From Peptoniphilus faecalis (GTDB lineage Bacteria > Bacillota > Clostridia > Tissierellales > Peptoniphilaceae): a DNA stretch of 64,000 nt. Location: contig NZ_JABDSR010000003.1 in NCBI RefSeq assembly GCF_012976305.1, forward strand, positions 112,354 to 176,353, read 5' to 3'. The notes under the pieces were generated by a model, which ran no database searches, was not told the DNA's origin, and saw only the letters and a program-made list of their open reading frames with translations. Each line of letters begins with the position of its first letter. Within the stretch, counting starts at the first letter, position 1. The position numbers and the translations under genes are program-made. Shown here piece after piece: positions 40,796-50,981 of the stretch.

Positions 40796-41911
40796 ATGGA
40801 GCAAAATATCTATTTAGATAAGGAGCGTCTGGAAAATTCCAAAGAGACTACCAAATCTTTGGGAAAATCTCTTGAAATTGATTCTCTTAAAGAAAAGGTT
40901 GTAGAACTTAATAAAAAACAAATGGAACCAGGTTTTTGGGATGACAATGAAAGTGCCCAAAAAATTATAAACGAAACAAATTTATATCAAAAGAAGATAG
41001 ATCAATATGATGAGTTAAGTGAATTAATTGTCGACGCACAAGACCTTATTGACCTTATGGAAATTGAAGATGATTATTCTTCTTATACAGATTTTCAAGA
41101 TATGGTGGATGAGATTGAAAAGAAGACTGCTGATTTTAAACTCAATACTCTATTAAATGGAGAGTATGATTCTCACAATGCTATTCTTTCTATACATGCA
41201 GGTGCAGGTGGTACAGAGGCACAAGACTGGGCAAGCATGCTTCTTAGAATGTATACTAGATATGCTGAAAACAAGGGATTTAAAATTGAAACTCTCGATA
41301 TTTTAAAGGAAGACGAAGCTGGAATTAAGTCTGTTACTCTTAGAATTTCTGGCGACAATGCCTATGGATATTTGAAGGGTGAAAAGGGCGTGCATAGACT
41401 TGTGAGAATTTCTCCCTTTGATTCTAATAAGAGAAGGCATACTTCTTTTTCATCTGTGGATGTCTTTCCGGAACTTGATGATGACACTGAAGTTGAGATA
41501 AAGGAAGAAGAGTTAAAGATCGACACATATAGATCTTCGGGAGCCGGTGGACAACATGTTAATACTACTGATTCTGCTGTTAGAATTACACATATTCCTA
41601 CTGGAATTGTTGTTCAATGTCAAAATGAACGAAGTCAAATTCAAAATAGAGAAAAGGCAATGAATATGCTAAAAGCAAAACTTATTGCTCTTGCTGAAGA
41701 AGAAAAAAAAGAAAAAATCGAAGATCTTCAAGGCAATTATTCACAAATTGCATGGGGTTCACAAATTAGATCCTATGTATTCCAACCCTATACAATGGTA
41801 AAAGATCACAGAACCAATGTAGATGTTGGCGATGTTGAAAGGGTAATGGATGGAGATTTAGATATTTTTATTAATGCCTACTTGCAAAAAAAGGCAACAG
41901 GAGAAAGCTGA
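40796..41911 (+). CDS. prfB: Peptide chain release factor 2 (371 aa)
   Basis: Ends translation at UGA/UAA. Has GAGGQHVNTTDSAVRITHIP (GGQ loop) and the RF2-specific ISPFDSNKRRHTSF (SPF). Unlike many bacterial prfB genes there is no in-frame TGA after a slippery CTT near codon 25; the gene is a single open frame with an N-terminal extension. -10-like TATACT at 40762 and AAGGAGG site upstream. First chromosomal protein gene. Confidence 0.96.
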   Translation: MEQNIYLDKERLENSKETTKSLGKSLEIDSLKEKVVELNKKQMEPGFWDDNESAQKIINETNLYQKKIDQYDELSELIVDAQDLIDLMEIEDDYSSYTDFQDMVDEIEKKTADFKLNTLLNGEYDSHNAILSIHAGAGGTEAQDWASMLLRMYTRYAENKGFKIETLDILKEDEAGIKSVTLRISGDNAYGYLKGEKGVHRLVRISPFDSNKRRHTSFSSVDVFPELDDDTEVEIKEEELKIDTYRSSGAGGQHVNTTDSAVRITHIPTGIVVQCQNERSQIQNREKAMNMLKAKLIALAEEEKKEKIEDLQGNYSQIAWGSQIRSYVFQPYTMVKDHRTNVDVGDVERVMDGDLDIFINAYLQKKATGES

Positions 41912-41918
41912 GGTTAAA

Positions 41919-42626
41919 ATGGCAAAGGATGTAATTATTGCTCTTGATTTTCCAAGTAGTAAAGTAACTCTTGATTTTTTGAAAAATTTTAAGAATGAAA
42001 AAGTTTATGTAAAGGTTGGAATGGAACTTTTTTATAGGGAAGGGCCAAGTATTATTAAAGAAATAAAAAGACTGGGACATAAAATATTTTTGGATTTAAA
42101 AATACATGATATTCCTAATACTTGCAAGGGTGCGACAAATTCTCTTATTTTACTTGATGTTGATATGATTAATTTTCATATTGCTGGTGGCAAAAAAATG
42201 TTAACTGAAGCAAGTGAAGTTGTTAATAGTAAAAAGCCAGAGCTAATTACTCTTGGTGTTACTATGCTAACTTCTACTGTGGAAGAGGTTATGCACAATG
42301 AACTTAAAATTGACAGAGAAAAATCGCTTGAAGATGTTGTTCTCGATTATGCAAAACTTGCAAAGGAAGCTAAACTTTCTGGAATAGTATGTTCTGCACT
42401 TGAAGTTCCTAAGATCAAAGAAAATCTAGGAGCAAATTTTATTACTGTTACTCCTGGAATTAGAAAGGTAAAAGGGACTGACGACCAAAAGAGAGTTGTA
42501 ACTCCAAGCAAGGCACGAGAACTTGGCTCTGATTATATTGTCGTTGGAAGACCTATTACAAAGGCTGAAGATCCATTAAAAGAATATAAAGAAATAAGAA
42601 GAGATTTTTTAGGGGGAGAACAATGA
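41919..42626 (+). CDS. pyrF: Orotidine-5'-phosphate decarboxylase (235 aa)
   Basis: Makes UMP from OMP, last step of de novo pyrimidine synthesis. The active-site motif LDLKIHDIPNT and the phosphate loop TPGIRKVKGTDDQKR then DYIVVGRPIT are present. The real ATG is at 41919 (GAGG site). Overlaps pyrE by four bases. Confidence 0.95.
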   Translation: MAKDVIIALDFPSSKVTLDFLKNFKNEKVYVKVGMELFYREGPSIIKEIKRLGHKIFLDLKIHDIPNTCKGATNSLILLDVDMINFHIAGGKKMLTEASEVVNSKKPELITLGVTMLTSTVEEVMHNELKIDREKSLEDVVLDYAKLAKEAKLSGIVCSALEVPKIKENLGANFITVTPGIRKVKGTDDQKRVVTPSKARELGSDYIVVGRPITKAEDPLKEYKEIRRDFLGGEQ

Positions 42627-43252
42627 AAGGAATCGCAAAAATTTTATTAAAATTAAAGGCTGTAACACTTTCACCAGAAAGACCATATACTTGGGCATCT
42701 GGAATAAAGTCACCTATTTATTGCGATAATAGACTTATACTTTCTTATCCAGAAGACAGAAAAGTTGTTGAAGATGGACTTGTAGATTTAATTAAAGAAA
42801 AATATCCTGATGTAGAATATATTATGGGAACTGCAACTGCAGGCATTCCTCATGCTGCTATTATCGCTGATAAGATGGATCTACCAATGGGATTTGTAAG
42901 ATCTTCAAACAAGGATCATGGCAAGCAAAATAAAATTGAGGGTGCTAAAATCAAAGGTGCAAAAGTTGTTGTAATTGAAGATTTATTTTCAACTGGTGGC
43001 TCATCAATTGAGGCTGCAAAGGCGCTAGAAGATGCGGGTTATAATGTCTTAGGAATAGTAAGTATTTTCACATATAATATGAAAAAGGCTGTTGAAAATT
43101 TCAAAGATTCAGGTTTTAGTCATGATTCTCTCACAAATTTTGATGAACTTATAGAAGTTGCTCACGAAATGGACTATATTAAGGAAAGTGAAATTAAAAA
43201 GTTAAAATTATTTAGAGAGAATCCACAGGATTCATCTTGGATGAATGATTAA
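42623..43252 (+). CDS. pyrE: Orotate phosphoribosyltransferase (209 aa)
   Basis: Makes OMP from orotate and PRPP. PRPP motif VVVIEDLFSTGGSSIEAA and the GTATAGIPHAAI region are clear. Paired with pyrF; rest of the pathway is elsewhere. Confidence 0.95.
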   Translation: MKGIAKILLKLKAVTLSPERPYTWASGIKSPIYCDNRLILSYPEDRKVVEDGLVDLIKEKYPDVEYIMGTATAGIPHAAIIADKMDLPMGFVRSSNKDHGKQNKIEGAKIKGAKVVVIEDLFSTGGSSIEAAKALEDAGYNVLGIVSIFTYNMKKAVENFKDSGFSHDSLTNFDELIEVAHEMDYIKESEIKKLKLFRENPQDSSWMND

Positions 43253-43303
43253 TTTATTTTTTGGGTAAAGGGAAAGTGAATTTTGACTTAGGGGGAAGAA
43301 AAG

Positions 43304-43684
43304 TTGAATTATTATAGAACTTTAAGAAGGTTAATGCCTTATGCCAACCAAATATTAAAGAATAAAGATAGATTAAATAAAGTTGTTGGGGAGTCCCTAT
43401 CAAAGACAAATAAATTGGACTTATTTAAAAAAATTTCAAGAGAGCTTAAACTTGCCCTTGGTCTAGCAATTGACTATTCTAATGGAAGCTATAAAGATGT
43501 AAAGAAGAAAGATATTATTTTAATTGTGGCAGGTTTTTTATATTTATTAAATCCTGCAGATATTATTCCAGATTTTATTTTATTCTTTGGATTTTTTGAT
43601 GATTTAAGCGTTCTAACTTTTATCCTAAAGAAGCTTGATAAGGAATTAGAAAAATATGATGCATGGAAAAATACTAGAAACTGA
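43304..43684 (+). CDS. DUF1232 (YkvA-like) protein (126 aa)
   Basis: C-terminal domain matches DUF1232: FLYLLNPADIIPDFILFFGF then FDDLSVLTFILKKLDKEL, a membrane-embedded helix pair. TTG start behind GGGGGAAG. Function unknown. Overlaps the next gene by 29 nt. Confidence 0.85.
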   Translation: MNYYRTLRRLMPYANQILKNKDRLNKVVGESLSKTNKLDLFKKISRELKLALGLAIDYSNGSYKDVKKKDIILIVAGFLYLLNPADIIPDFILFFGFFDDLSVLTFILKKLDKELEKYDAWKNTRN

Positions 43685-44273
43685 CTTTTTCAGAAGAGAT
43701 ACAGTTGAAGTTGCAAAAAATTTATTAGGAAAGAAAATTATCAGAAATATTTCTGGTAATTTTTTCTATGCAAAAATTGTGGAGACTGAAGCTTATTTAG
43801 GTCTTAATGACAAAGCTTGTCATAGCTATGGTGGGAAAATTACTGAGAGAAATAAAATCCTATATAAGGATGGAGGCCACATTTATGTATATTTAATTTA
43901 TGGGATGTACAATCTTTTAAACATTGTGACAAAGAGTGAAGGAGAACCAGAAGCAGTGCTAATTCGTGCAGTTGAACCTCTAGGAAATTTTGACGGATTT
44001 GCCATTAATAGATTTGGAAAAAGTTATAAAGAACTTTCAAATTATCAAAGAAAAAATATAAGCAATGGACCGGGAAAACTTTCTTTAGCTCTTAATATTG
44101 ATAGAAGTTTAAATGGGAAAATTCTATCTCCTGATTATCTTTATATAGAAGATGGTGAAAAAGTAAAAAATATAATTACTTCAAAAAGAATTGGGATAGA
44201 TTATGCGGAAGAGGATGCGGATCTTCCCCTTAGATTTTACATAGGGAACAGTCAGCATATTTCAGTTAAATAA
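43656..44273 (+). CDS. DNA-3-methyladenine glycosylase, AAG/MPG family (205 aa)
   Basis: Removes alkylated purines in base-excision repair. AAG pattern: FFRRDTVEVAKNLLGKKIIR, ETEAYLGLNDKACHSYGGK, HIYVYLIYGMYNLLNIVT, AVLIRAVEP and SNGPGKLSLALNI. ATG 43656 or 43659. Length normal. Confidence 0.95.
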   Translation: MMHGKILETDFFRRDTVEVAKNLLGKKIIRNISGNFFYAKIVETEAYLGLNDKACHSYGGKITERNKILYKDGGHIYVYLIYGMYNLLNIVTKSEGEPEAVLIRAVEPLGNFDGFAINRFGKSYKELSNYQRKNISNGPGKLSLALNIDRSLNGKILSPDYLYIEDGEKVKNIITSKRIGIDYAEEDADLPLRFYIGNSQHISVK

Positions 44274-44326
44274 TGTGGATTTTTGTTAACTTATAAAGTA
44301 TAATGGGTTAATGTAAAGGTGATGTA

Positions 44327-45154
44327 ATGATTAGCATAAAAAATCTGTCTTTTAAATACGATTATGAAGACGAAAATGCAAAGCAAATTTTAAAAAATAT
44401 TAATTTAGAAATAAATGAGGGCGAGTTTGTGGCACTGCTTGGGCATAATGGTTCAGGCAAGTCAACTCTTGCCAAGCTTATAAATGGACTTTTAATTCCA
44501 GGCGAAGGTGATGTAATTGTAGATGGGATGAACACTAAAAATGAGGAAGAAATTTGGAATATTAGAAGAAATGCGGGCATGGTTTTTCAAAATCCTGACA
44601 ATCAATTAGTTGCGACAATTGTTGAAGATGAAGTTGCTTTTGGTCCTGAAAATCTTGGAGTTGATCCAGTAGAAATTAGAAAAAGGGTGGACAAGGCTCT
44701 ACTTGATGTCGGCATGAGTGATTACAAAAAAAATGCACCTCATCTTTTATCAGGTGGGCAAAAACAAAGAGTTGCCATAGCAGGGATTCTTGCCATGAGT
44801 CCAAAATATATAATACTTGACGAGCCAACTGCCATGCTTGATCCAAGTGGAAGGCGAGAAGTAGTCGATACACTTGTTAAATTAAATAAGGAAGAAAACA
44901 AAACTATCATCTTAATAACTCACTATATGGAAGAAGCTGCAATTAGCGATAGAGTTATAGTAATGGAAGATGGGAATATTGTGCTGAGAGGAAATCCTAG
45001 AGAAGTTTTTTCACATGTCGAGGAAATAAAAAAATTGGGTCTGGATGTTCCACAAGTAACGGAACTTGCATATGAATTAAAAAAAGAAGGTATTGAAATT
45101 TCAACAGAGGTTTTAAATATCGAAGAAATGGTGAAGGAAATATGTCACTTATAG
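44327..45154 (+). CDS. ecfA1: ECF transporter ATPase A1 (275 aa)
   Basis: Energy-coupling factor ABC ATPase for vitamin and metal uptake. Walker [10 protein letters not shown], signature LLSGGQKQR and Walker [12 protein letters not shown]. Forms the EcfA1-A2-T core with the next two genes; substrate-binding S components lie elsewhere. A TATAAT at 44299 may start the operon. Confidence 0.95.
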   Translation: MISIKNLSFKYDYEDENAKQILKNINLEINEGEFVALLGHNGSGKSTLAKLINGLLIPGEGDVIVDGMNTKNEEEIWNIRRNAGMVFQNPDNQLVATIVEDEVAFGPENLGVDPVEIRKRVDKALLDVGMSDYKKNAPHLLSGGQKQRVAIAGILAMSPKYIILDEPTAMLDPSGRREVVDTLVKLNKEENKTIILITHYMEEAAISDRVIVMEDGNIVLRGNPREVFSHVEEIKKLGLDVPQVTELAYELKKEGIEISTEVLNIEEMVKEICHL

Positions 45155-46008
45155 AAATTAAAAACTTAACACATATTTATAGTGAGGGTCTTCCCTTTGA
45201 GAAGATAGCAATAGATAATTTAAATTTAAATATCGAGGAGAATGAGTTCATTGGGTTAATTGGTCATACTGGATCTGGAAAGTCAACTTTTATTCAACAT
45301 TTAAATGGTCTTTTGAAGCCAAGCAGTGGAGAAATAATTGTAGACGGAACTAAGGTTGACAAGTCTAGCTCTAATTTAACTGAACTTAGAAAAAAAATAG
45401 GTTTAGTGTTTCAATATCCAGAGTATCAACTTTTTGAAGAAACCATAGAGAGAGATATTGCCTTTGGTCCAAAAAATTTAGATTTAGATGAAGATGAAGT
45501 TCTAAAAAGAGTTAAGTCCTCCATGGATTCTGTGGGTCTTCAATATGAAACTTATAAAGATAAATCGCCCTTTGAACTTTCTGGAGGGCTCAAGAGAAGA
45601 GTCGCAATAGCTGGTGTACTTGCCATGGAACCAAAGGTTTTAATACTTGACGAACCAACTGCAGGACTTGATCCAAGAGGTCGTGATGAAATTTTAGGAG
45701 AAATAAAAAGTATTCACGAAAAAAGAAAAATTACAGTTATTCTAGTTTCTCACTCTATGGAAGATGTGGCAAAAATTGCCGAAAGAATTATTGTAATGGA
45801 TAAGGGAAAAGTATTTTTAGATTCCAATCCAAGAGAAATTTTTAGAAATGAAGACAAACTTATTTCCGTTGGACTCGGAATTCCACAAATTACATCTCTT
45901 ATGAGGGCGTTGAAAAAAAGGGGACTGGACATTAATGAGGACTCAATAACAGTTGAAGAAGCTAAAGAGTCGCTAATAAAATATTTGAGAGGTGTTTCTC
46001 ATGTTTAA
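45142..46008 (+). CDS. ecfA2: ECF transporter ATPase A2 (288 aa)
   Basis: Second ATPase of the ECF module: Walker [10 protein letters not shown], signature ELSGGLKRR and Walker [13 protein letters not shown]. Overlaps ecfA1 by 13 nt and ecfT by eight. Confidence 0.95.
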   Translation: MSLIEIKNLTHIYSEGLPFEKIAIDNLNLNIEENEFIGLIGHTGSGKSTFIQHLNGLLKPSSGEIIVDGTKVDKSSSNLTELRKKIGLVFQYPEYQLFEETIERDIAFGPKNLDLDEDEVLKRVKSSMDSVGLQYETYKDKSPFELSGGLKRRVAIAGVLAMEPKVLILDEPTAGLDPRGRDEILGEIKSIHEKRKITVILVSHSMEDVAKIAERIIVMDKGKVFLDSNPREIFRNEDKLISVGLGIPQITSLMRALKKRGLDINEDSITVEEAKESLIKYLRGVSHV

Positions 46009-46798
46009 AGATATTACAATTGGACAATACTTTCCTGGGGAAACACTGGTTCACAAATTTGATCCAAAATTAAAAATTCTTACAATGATGTTATTCATCG
46101 CCTCATTATTTTTTATTGGTTCAATTTATATGTATATACCTGTGGTAATTTATTTATTATTAATTATTTATGTGGCAAAATTACCAATGGGATTAGTTTT
46201 TCGTGGGCTTAAGCCATTGAGATGGATTATTCTTGTAACATTTATAATAAATTTATTTTTCACACCAGGTGAAGCAAAGTACACTTTAGGATTTTTAAAA
46301 ATTTCCCAAGCGGGGATTGACCTTGCGGTATTTATGGGCATAAGACTTGTTTTATTAGTTCTTGGTACAAGTTTGCTTACTTATACTACCTCTCCAATTG
46401 AATTGACAGATGGGATCGAGTCGCTATTAAGACCCTTTAGAAGAATTGGAGTGCCAAGTCACGAAATAGCAATGATGATGACAATTGCCCTTAGATTTAT
46501 ACCGACACTAATTGAAGAAACTGACAAGATTATGAAGGCACAAATGGCGAGAGGTGCAGATTTTGAATCGGGAAATATTGTAAAGCGTGCAAAAAATTTA
46601 GTTCCATTACTTGTTCCTCTTTTTATAAATTCCTTTAGAAGAGCGGAAGAGCTTGCCACAGCAATGGAAGCAAGATGTTACAAAGGTGGAAATGGCAGGA
46701 CGAAAATGAACGCATCAAAAATTGTCAAGAAAGACGTAATTATTTTTGTCGGCAATATAATTTTTTATGCAGTAATAATTTTGGTTTCTAAATTATGA
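46001..46798 (+). CDS. ecfT: ECF transporter transmembrane protein T (265 aa)
   Basis: Membrane scaffold that couples the ATPases to S components. Several hydrophobic segments in the first two thirds, then the coupling helices with [10 protein letters not shown] and MEARCYKGG (the two Ala-Arg-x motifs). ATG 46001 follows GAGGTG; the ORF could start 9 nt earlier. Confidence 0.95.
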   Translation: MFKDITIGQYFPGETLVHKFDPKLKILTMMLFIASLFFIGSIYMYIPVVIYLLLIIYVAKLPMGLVFRGLKPLRWIILVTFIINLFFTPGEAKYTLGFLKISQAGIDLAVFMGIRLVLLVLGTSLLTYTTSPIELTDGIESLLRPFRRIGVPSHEIAMMMTIALRFIPTLIEETDKIMKAQMARGADFESGNIVKRAKNLVPLLVPLFINSFRRAEELATAMEARCYKGGNGRTKMNASKIVKKDVIIFVGNIIFYAVIILVSKL

Positions 46799-47526
46799 AT
46801 ATTTTAATAAAAATAACTTATGACGGCACAAATTTTCACGGTTTTCAATTGCAACCAGATGAGAGAACTGTGGAGGGAGAACTAAATAAGGGTCTTGCAA
46901 AAACTTTAAATAAAGAAGTAAAAATTTTTTATGCAGGAAGAACTGACAGAGGAGTTCATGCTCTTGGACAGTATGCAAATTTTTATTCAGACACGACAAT
47001 TGACATTGGAAATCTTCCAAAGGTTATAAATTTTAATTTACCAGAAGATGTTTCTGTTGTTGATGCAAAATATGTCCCTGAAGATTTTCATGCAAGATAC
47101 GATGCGAGGTTAAAAAAATATCGCTATGTTGTACATTTATCTAGATACAGAAATGCTCTACTTTTAAATAAAGCCTATGAGTACCCCTATAAAGTTGATC
47201 CAGATAGAATGAGAAAGGCTCTATCTTATCTTATAGGAGAACATGATTTCAATTCTTTTATGGGAAAGGGTGCAGTGGTCAAGGACTCGATAAGGACTAT
47301 TGATAAAATTGACGTAATTGAAGAGGGAGATTTTTTGTATTTAGATTTTGTCGCTAAGAGCTTTCTAAAAAATATGATACGCATAGTTACTGGTACAGCT
47401 CTTGAAATTGGAAGAGGTCAAAGAGAAATTGAATATATGAAGGAAGCCTTGAAAATGAAAAAAAGAAAGGCAGCTGGACCAACAGCACCAGCCTGTGGAC
47501 TATATTTAGTAGATGTAAAATATTAG
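46795..47526 (+). CDS. truA: tRNA pseudouridine synthase A (243 aa)
   Basis: Makes pseudouridine 38-40 in tRNA anticodon arms. Catalytic Asp in GRTDRGVHALGQ; ARYDARLKKYRY and FLKNMIRIVTGT follow. Overlaps ecfT by four bases. In Firmicutes it often follows ecfT. Confidence 0.96.
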   Translation: MNILIKITYDGTNFHGFQLQPDERTVEGELNKGLAKTLNKEVKIFYAGRTDRGVHALGQYANFYSDTTIDIGNLPKVINFNLPEDVSVVDAKYVPEDFHARYDARLKKYRYVVHLSRYRNALLLNKAYEYPYKVDPDRMRKALSYLIGEHDFNSFMGKGAVVKDSIRTIDKIDVIEEGDFLYLDFVAKSFLKNMIRIVTGTALEIGRGQREIEYMKEALKMKKRKAAGPTAPACGLYLVDVKY

Positions 47527-47541
47527 CCCACAGGCTTTTTA
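47490..47541 (+). terminator. Terminator of the ecf-truA operon
   Basis: AGCCTGTGG (inside the truA end) pairs with CCACAGGCT (47528-47536), followed by TTTTT. Confidence 0.7.
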
Positions 47542-47624
47542 TTGTAAAAATTTTTTGAACCATCTTTTATTTTATAAAGGGGAAAATTTTACAAATTTAA
47601 AAAATTGTGGGAAAGTGCAATAAA

Positions 47625-47653
47625 TTGATAATATAAAAAGTATTTGGTATAAT
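47625..47653 (+). promoter_or_regulatory. Promoter of the asp23-nusB-xse operon
   Basis: TTGATA (47625-47630), 17-nt spacer, TATAAT (47648-47653), 28 nt ahead of the GTG start. Confidence 0.75.
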
Positions 47654-47680
47654 TATTTTAGTTAATTTGGAGGTGTAATA

Positions 47681-48067
47681 GTGGATAATAAATATCTTGT
47701 TAATGGTAATGAGGCTGAAGGCAAAGTTAAAATTTCTGAAGATGTCATTGCTACAGTTGCGTCTGTTGCAGCTGAAAGTGTTGATGGTGTTGTAAAAGTT
47801 GGATCTAATTTTAAGTCTCAAGTTACGGACATTTTAAATACAAAAAACTTCAATAGAGGAGTCAAGGTTAATATTGGTGAAAGAGAAACTATTGTAGATG
47901 TATATATTACTATTGAGTACGGAATAAAAATTGTTGAGGTTTCTGAAAGGGTGCAAGCGCAAGTTAAGGAAGCCATTGAAAACATGACTGACTTTGATGT
48001 TGTTGAGGTAAATGTTCATATATCAGGCATCGCTGTTAAAAATTCTGAAAAGACGAATGTAAAATGA
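47681..48067 (+). CDS. Asp23/Gls24 envelope stress protein (128 aa)
   Basis: Gls24-family: KVKISEDVIATVASVAAESV, then DGVVKV, then IVDVYITIEYGIKIVEVSER and DVVEVNVHISGIAV. Cytoplasmic, membrane-associated stress protein. GTG start behind GGAGGTG. Head of the nusB-xse operon. Confidence 0.93.
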   Translation: MDNKYLVNGNEAEGKVKISEDVIATVASVAAESVDGVVKVGSNFKSQVTDILNTKNFNRGVKVNIGERETIVDVYITIEYGIKIVEVSERVQAQVKEAIENMTDFDVVEVNVHISGIAVKNSEKTNVK

Positions 48068-48462
48068 GCAGAAAAAAAGCGAGAATAGGTGCAATGCAGG
48101 CATTGTTTTCCATGGATATAAATAATGATTTTTCTCTAGAAAATTTAAATTTATTTATGGAAAACAATCACTTCTTAGGTGATGAATCTGACTACATCAA
48201 TAGAGTTATACCAGATATTTTAGAAAAACTTGATATTGTTGATGAAACAATTGAAAAGAATTTAAAGGGTTGGACTATGGCTAGGCTTGCAAAGGTGGAT
48301 AGGCAAATTTTAAGGATTGCTGTTTATGAATTTTTATATAAAGAGGACATTCCACCAGAGGTTTCTATTAATGAAGCTGTTGAAATTGCAAGGCTATATA
48401 GTTCTGACGATTCACCTAAATTTATTAATGGAATTTTGGGAACTATTTACAGGAGTTTTTAA
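48064..48462 (+). CDS. nusB: Transcription antitermination factor NusB (132 aa)
   Basis: RNA-binding NusB for rRNA antitermination: SRKKARIGAMQALFSMDI at the start and AKVDRQILRIAVYEFLY then PPEVSINEAVEIARLYSSDD. Overlaps the Gls24 gene by four bases. Confidence 0.95.
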   Translation: MSRKKARIGAMQALFSMDINNDFSLENLNLFMENNHFLGDESDYINRVIPDILEKLDIVDETIEKNLKGWTMARLAKVDRQILRIAVYEFLYKEDIPPEVSINEAVEIARLYSSDDSPKFINGILGTIYRSF

Positions 48463-48463
48463 T

Positions 48464-49915
48464 TTGGCAAAAGTTGCTTTTAATGTAAGCGAACTGAATA
48501 ATTACATCAAAAAGCTGATTTCAATGGATTATATTCTAAGAGATATTACAATTACTGGCGAGGTTACTAATTTAAACATTCATAACAATGGGAATATTTA
48601 CTTTTCTTTAAAAGATAAGTTTGCACGAATTGATGCAATGACAAGTCAAGATGATGTAAACATTGAATTCTTCGACGGTGTTAAGGTAATGGCAAAGGGG
48701 ACTGTTACTTATTACGAGAGAAGTGGCAGGATTTTTTTGTATGCAACTGAAATCGAGTTAGATGGAGAGGGAAATCTCTATCAAAAATATTTGAAACTAA
48801 AGGAAAAATTAAAGGATGAGGGACTTTTTGATGCTTCTCACAAGAAAAAAATCAAGAAGTATCCGTCTTCTATTGGGATAATTACTTCTACAAGTGGTGC
48901 AGCTATAAAAGATGTTGTAAATCTTTTTAGAAAAAGGAATAAAACCTGTGATATTTATGTTTTTCCAAGTCTTGTTCAAGGTGATGTAGCTAGTTGTAAT
49001 TTAATTCGTGGTGTAAAATATTTTAATGAAGTTAATAAAGTAGACACTATAATAATTGCTCGTGGTGGAGGAAGTTTTGAAGACTTATTTGCTTTTAATG
49101 ACGAAAGTCTTGCGAGAGAAATTTTTGCGTCAAAAATTCCAGTTATTTCTGCGGTAGGACACGAAATTGACTACACTATATGTGATTTTGTATCGGATCT
49201 TAGGGCAGCTACGCCTACGAATGCAGCTGAACTTGCGACAATTAGTGAAGATGAAATTTTATCGCAACTATCTAAAAAACTATCTGATTTAAATAATTTA
49301 ATGGAGAGAAGAATTAGTTACAGTCATATAAAACTTATTAATTTATACAAAAATATTTCTCTAGAAAATCAAGTTCACAAGATAAATTTCATGACTCGAA
49401 ATCTTTTGTATAGAGAAACTTTACTAAACAATTCTATAAAAAAGATTTTACAAAATTATTACTACGGTCTTCAAAATAAAAGATTTTATTTGCAAAACTT
49501 CAAGCTCAACAAGTCAAAGAAAATAGAAAATTACTCTTATAAACTTAAAAATATTTCTGTAAAATTAAATTCTAAGCTCGGTAAAGATAGAGAAAATTTA
49601 AACTTTAACAAAAAACTTTTAAATTATTATTTTAAATCACAAATAAAGGATAAAATTGACAAATTTAATGATTATGGAAAATTTATTTTAGATTACGATT
49701 TAGAAGAGAGATTAAAAAAAGAAAAAGAAAGGCTAAATTTTTTGAATATAAGACTAAATTCAGTCTATGAGAAGATTAATAAAGTTGAGATTTTGACAGA
49801 AGATGGTTTAGAGCTAAATTCTGCTAAAAATGTTAAGATTGGAGAAATTATTTCTCTAAAATTTAAGGACGGTAGTGTGAAATCAAAGGTTCAAAAAGTG
49901 AAAATGAGGGATTAA
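48464..49915 (+). CDS. xseA: Exodeoxyribonuclease VII large subunit (483 aa)
   Basis: Exo VII cuts ssDNA to oligomers with XseB. N-terminal OB fold (FNVSELNNYIKKLISMDYIL, ITGEVTNLNIHNNGNIYFSL), catalytic domain (GIITSTSGAAIKDVVNLFRK, IARGGGSFEDLFAFNDESLA, GHEIDYTICDFVSDLRAATP), then a long coiled coil. TTG at 48464 behind AGGAG is the proper start; the longer frame is out of the ribosome-site context. Confidence 0.95.
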   Translation: MAKVAFNVSELNNYIKKLISMDYILRDITITGEVTNLNIHNNGNIYFSLKDKFARIDAMTSQDDVNIEFFDGVKVMAKGTVTYYERSGRIFLYATEIELDGEGNLYQKYLKLKEKLKDEGLFDASHKKKIKKYPSSIGIITSTSGAAIKDVVNLFRKRNKTCDIYVFPSLVQGDVASCNLIRGVKYFNEVNKVDTIIIARGGGSFEDLFAFNDESLAREIFASKIPVISAVGHEIDYTICDFVSDLRAATPTNAAELATISEDEILSQLSKKLSDLNNLMERRISYSHIKLINLYKNISLENQVHKINFMTRNLLYRETLLNNSIKKILQNYYYGLQNKRFYLQNFKLNKSKKIENYSYKLKNISVKLNSKLGKDRENLNFNKKLLNYYFKSQIKDKIDKFNDYGKFILDYDLEERLKKEKERLNFLNIRLNSVYEKINKVEILTEDGLELNSAKNVKIGEIISLKFKDGSVKSKVQKVKMRD

Positions 49916-50140
49916 ATGCAAAGGGATTATGAAAGTTCTTTTAGGGAACTTGAAAAAATTATAAAGGAACTTGAGTCTGAGGACATTAGTCTCGAAGATT
50001 CCATAAAAAAATACGAAGAAGGCATTGAACTATATAAGTATTTGAACAATACATTAAAGGCCTACGAAGGAAAGATTAAAACTATTGCAGAAGAAAATTC
50101 TAAATATATTGAGGACAATAAAGATGACAGATATAGATAG
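49916..50140 (+). CDS. xseB: Exodeoxyribonuclease VII small subunit (74 aa)
   Basis: Short partner of XseA: YESSFRELEKIIKELESEDI then SLEDSIKKYEEGIELYKYLN. Starts directly after xseA. Confidence 0.93.
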   Translation: MQRDYESSFRELEKIIKELESEDISLEDSIKKYEEGIELYKYLNNTLKAYEGKIKTIAEENSKYIEDNKDDRYR

Positions 50141-50981
50141 TTTACTTGAAAAATTTAATAATTATTTGAGTTCTTTGCTTGAATACGACGAAAGCTCACA
50201 ACATAAAGTCATTGATTCCATGAAATATTCACTATTTTCTGGCGGAAAGAGAATTAGACCGATGTTAACTCTTTTGACTTTTTGCGAATTTTCAGATGAT
50301 AGTTTAGATAAAATTCTTCCTTTTGCTGCTGCAATTGAAATGATACATACTTATTCTCTAATTCATGACGATCTTCCAGCAATGGATAATGATGATTTTA
50401 GAAGAGAAAAGCCAACGAATCACAAAGTTTACACTGAAGGAATTGCAATTTTAGCGGGAGATGGACTTTTAAATATGTCCATGGAAACTCTTTTAAGACA
50501 TATTGAAAATATTGAAGATAGCAAAGATCTAAAACTTGCAATAAGGGCAATGAAATATATTTACAATGCAACTGGCGTAAATGGAATGATTGGCGGACAA
50601 ACTATTGATATAGATTTTAATGTTTCAGATTATACAGAAGAAATTTGTGAAAATATGTACAAGCTAAAGACAGCTGCTCTTATAAGGGCTTCTATTGTAG
50701 TTGGAGGCATAATCGCAGGTGTAGAAGCAGATAATATCACAAAGCTTTCTAAGTTTGGCGAATCCATTGGTATTGCATATCAATTTGAAGATGACCTTCT
50801 TGATGAAGACAAGGATCCAGATAGTGGTGAAATAAATATGCTTTACTTCAAGAGTAAAGAGGAACTAAAGAGTGAAATTATTGAATTAACGAAGATTTCT
50901 TATGATGCCTTAGAAGACCTTGAACTTAAAGACAACTTGCTAAAAAGTTTTGTTGCGAAGTTAATAAACAGGAGCAGATAA
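50124..50981 (+). CDS. ispA: Polyprenyl (farnesyl/geranyl) diphosphate synthase (285 aa)
   Basis: Condenses IPP with allylic diphosphates. First Asp motif HDDLPAMDNDDFRR, second FEDDLLDEDKD, plus GGKRIRPMLTLL and GGQTIDIDF. ATG 50124; overlaps xseB. dxs, often the neighbour in Clostridia, is not here. Confidence 0.94.
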   Translation: MTDIDSLLEKFNNYLSSLLEYDESSQHKVIDSMKYSLFSGGKRIRPMLTLLTFCEFSDDSLDKILPFAAAIEMIHTYSLIHDDLPAMDNDDFRREKPTNHKVYTEGIAILAGDGLLNMSMETLLRHIENIEDSKDLKLAIRAMKYIYNATGVNGMIGGQTIDIDFNVSDYTEEICENMYKLKTAALIRASIVVGGIIAGVEADNITKLSKFGESIGIAYQFEDDLLDEDKDPDSGEINMLYFKSKEELKSEIIELTKISYDALEDLELKDNLLKSFVAKLINRSR

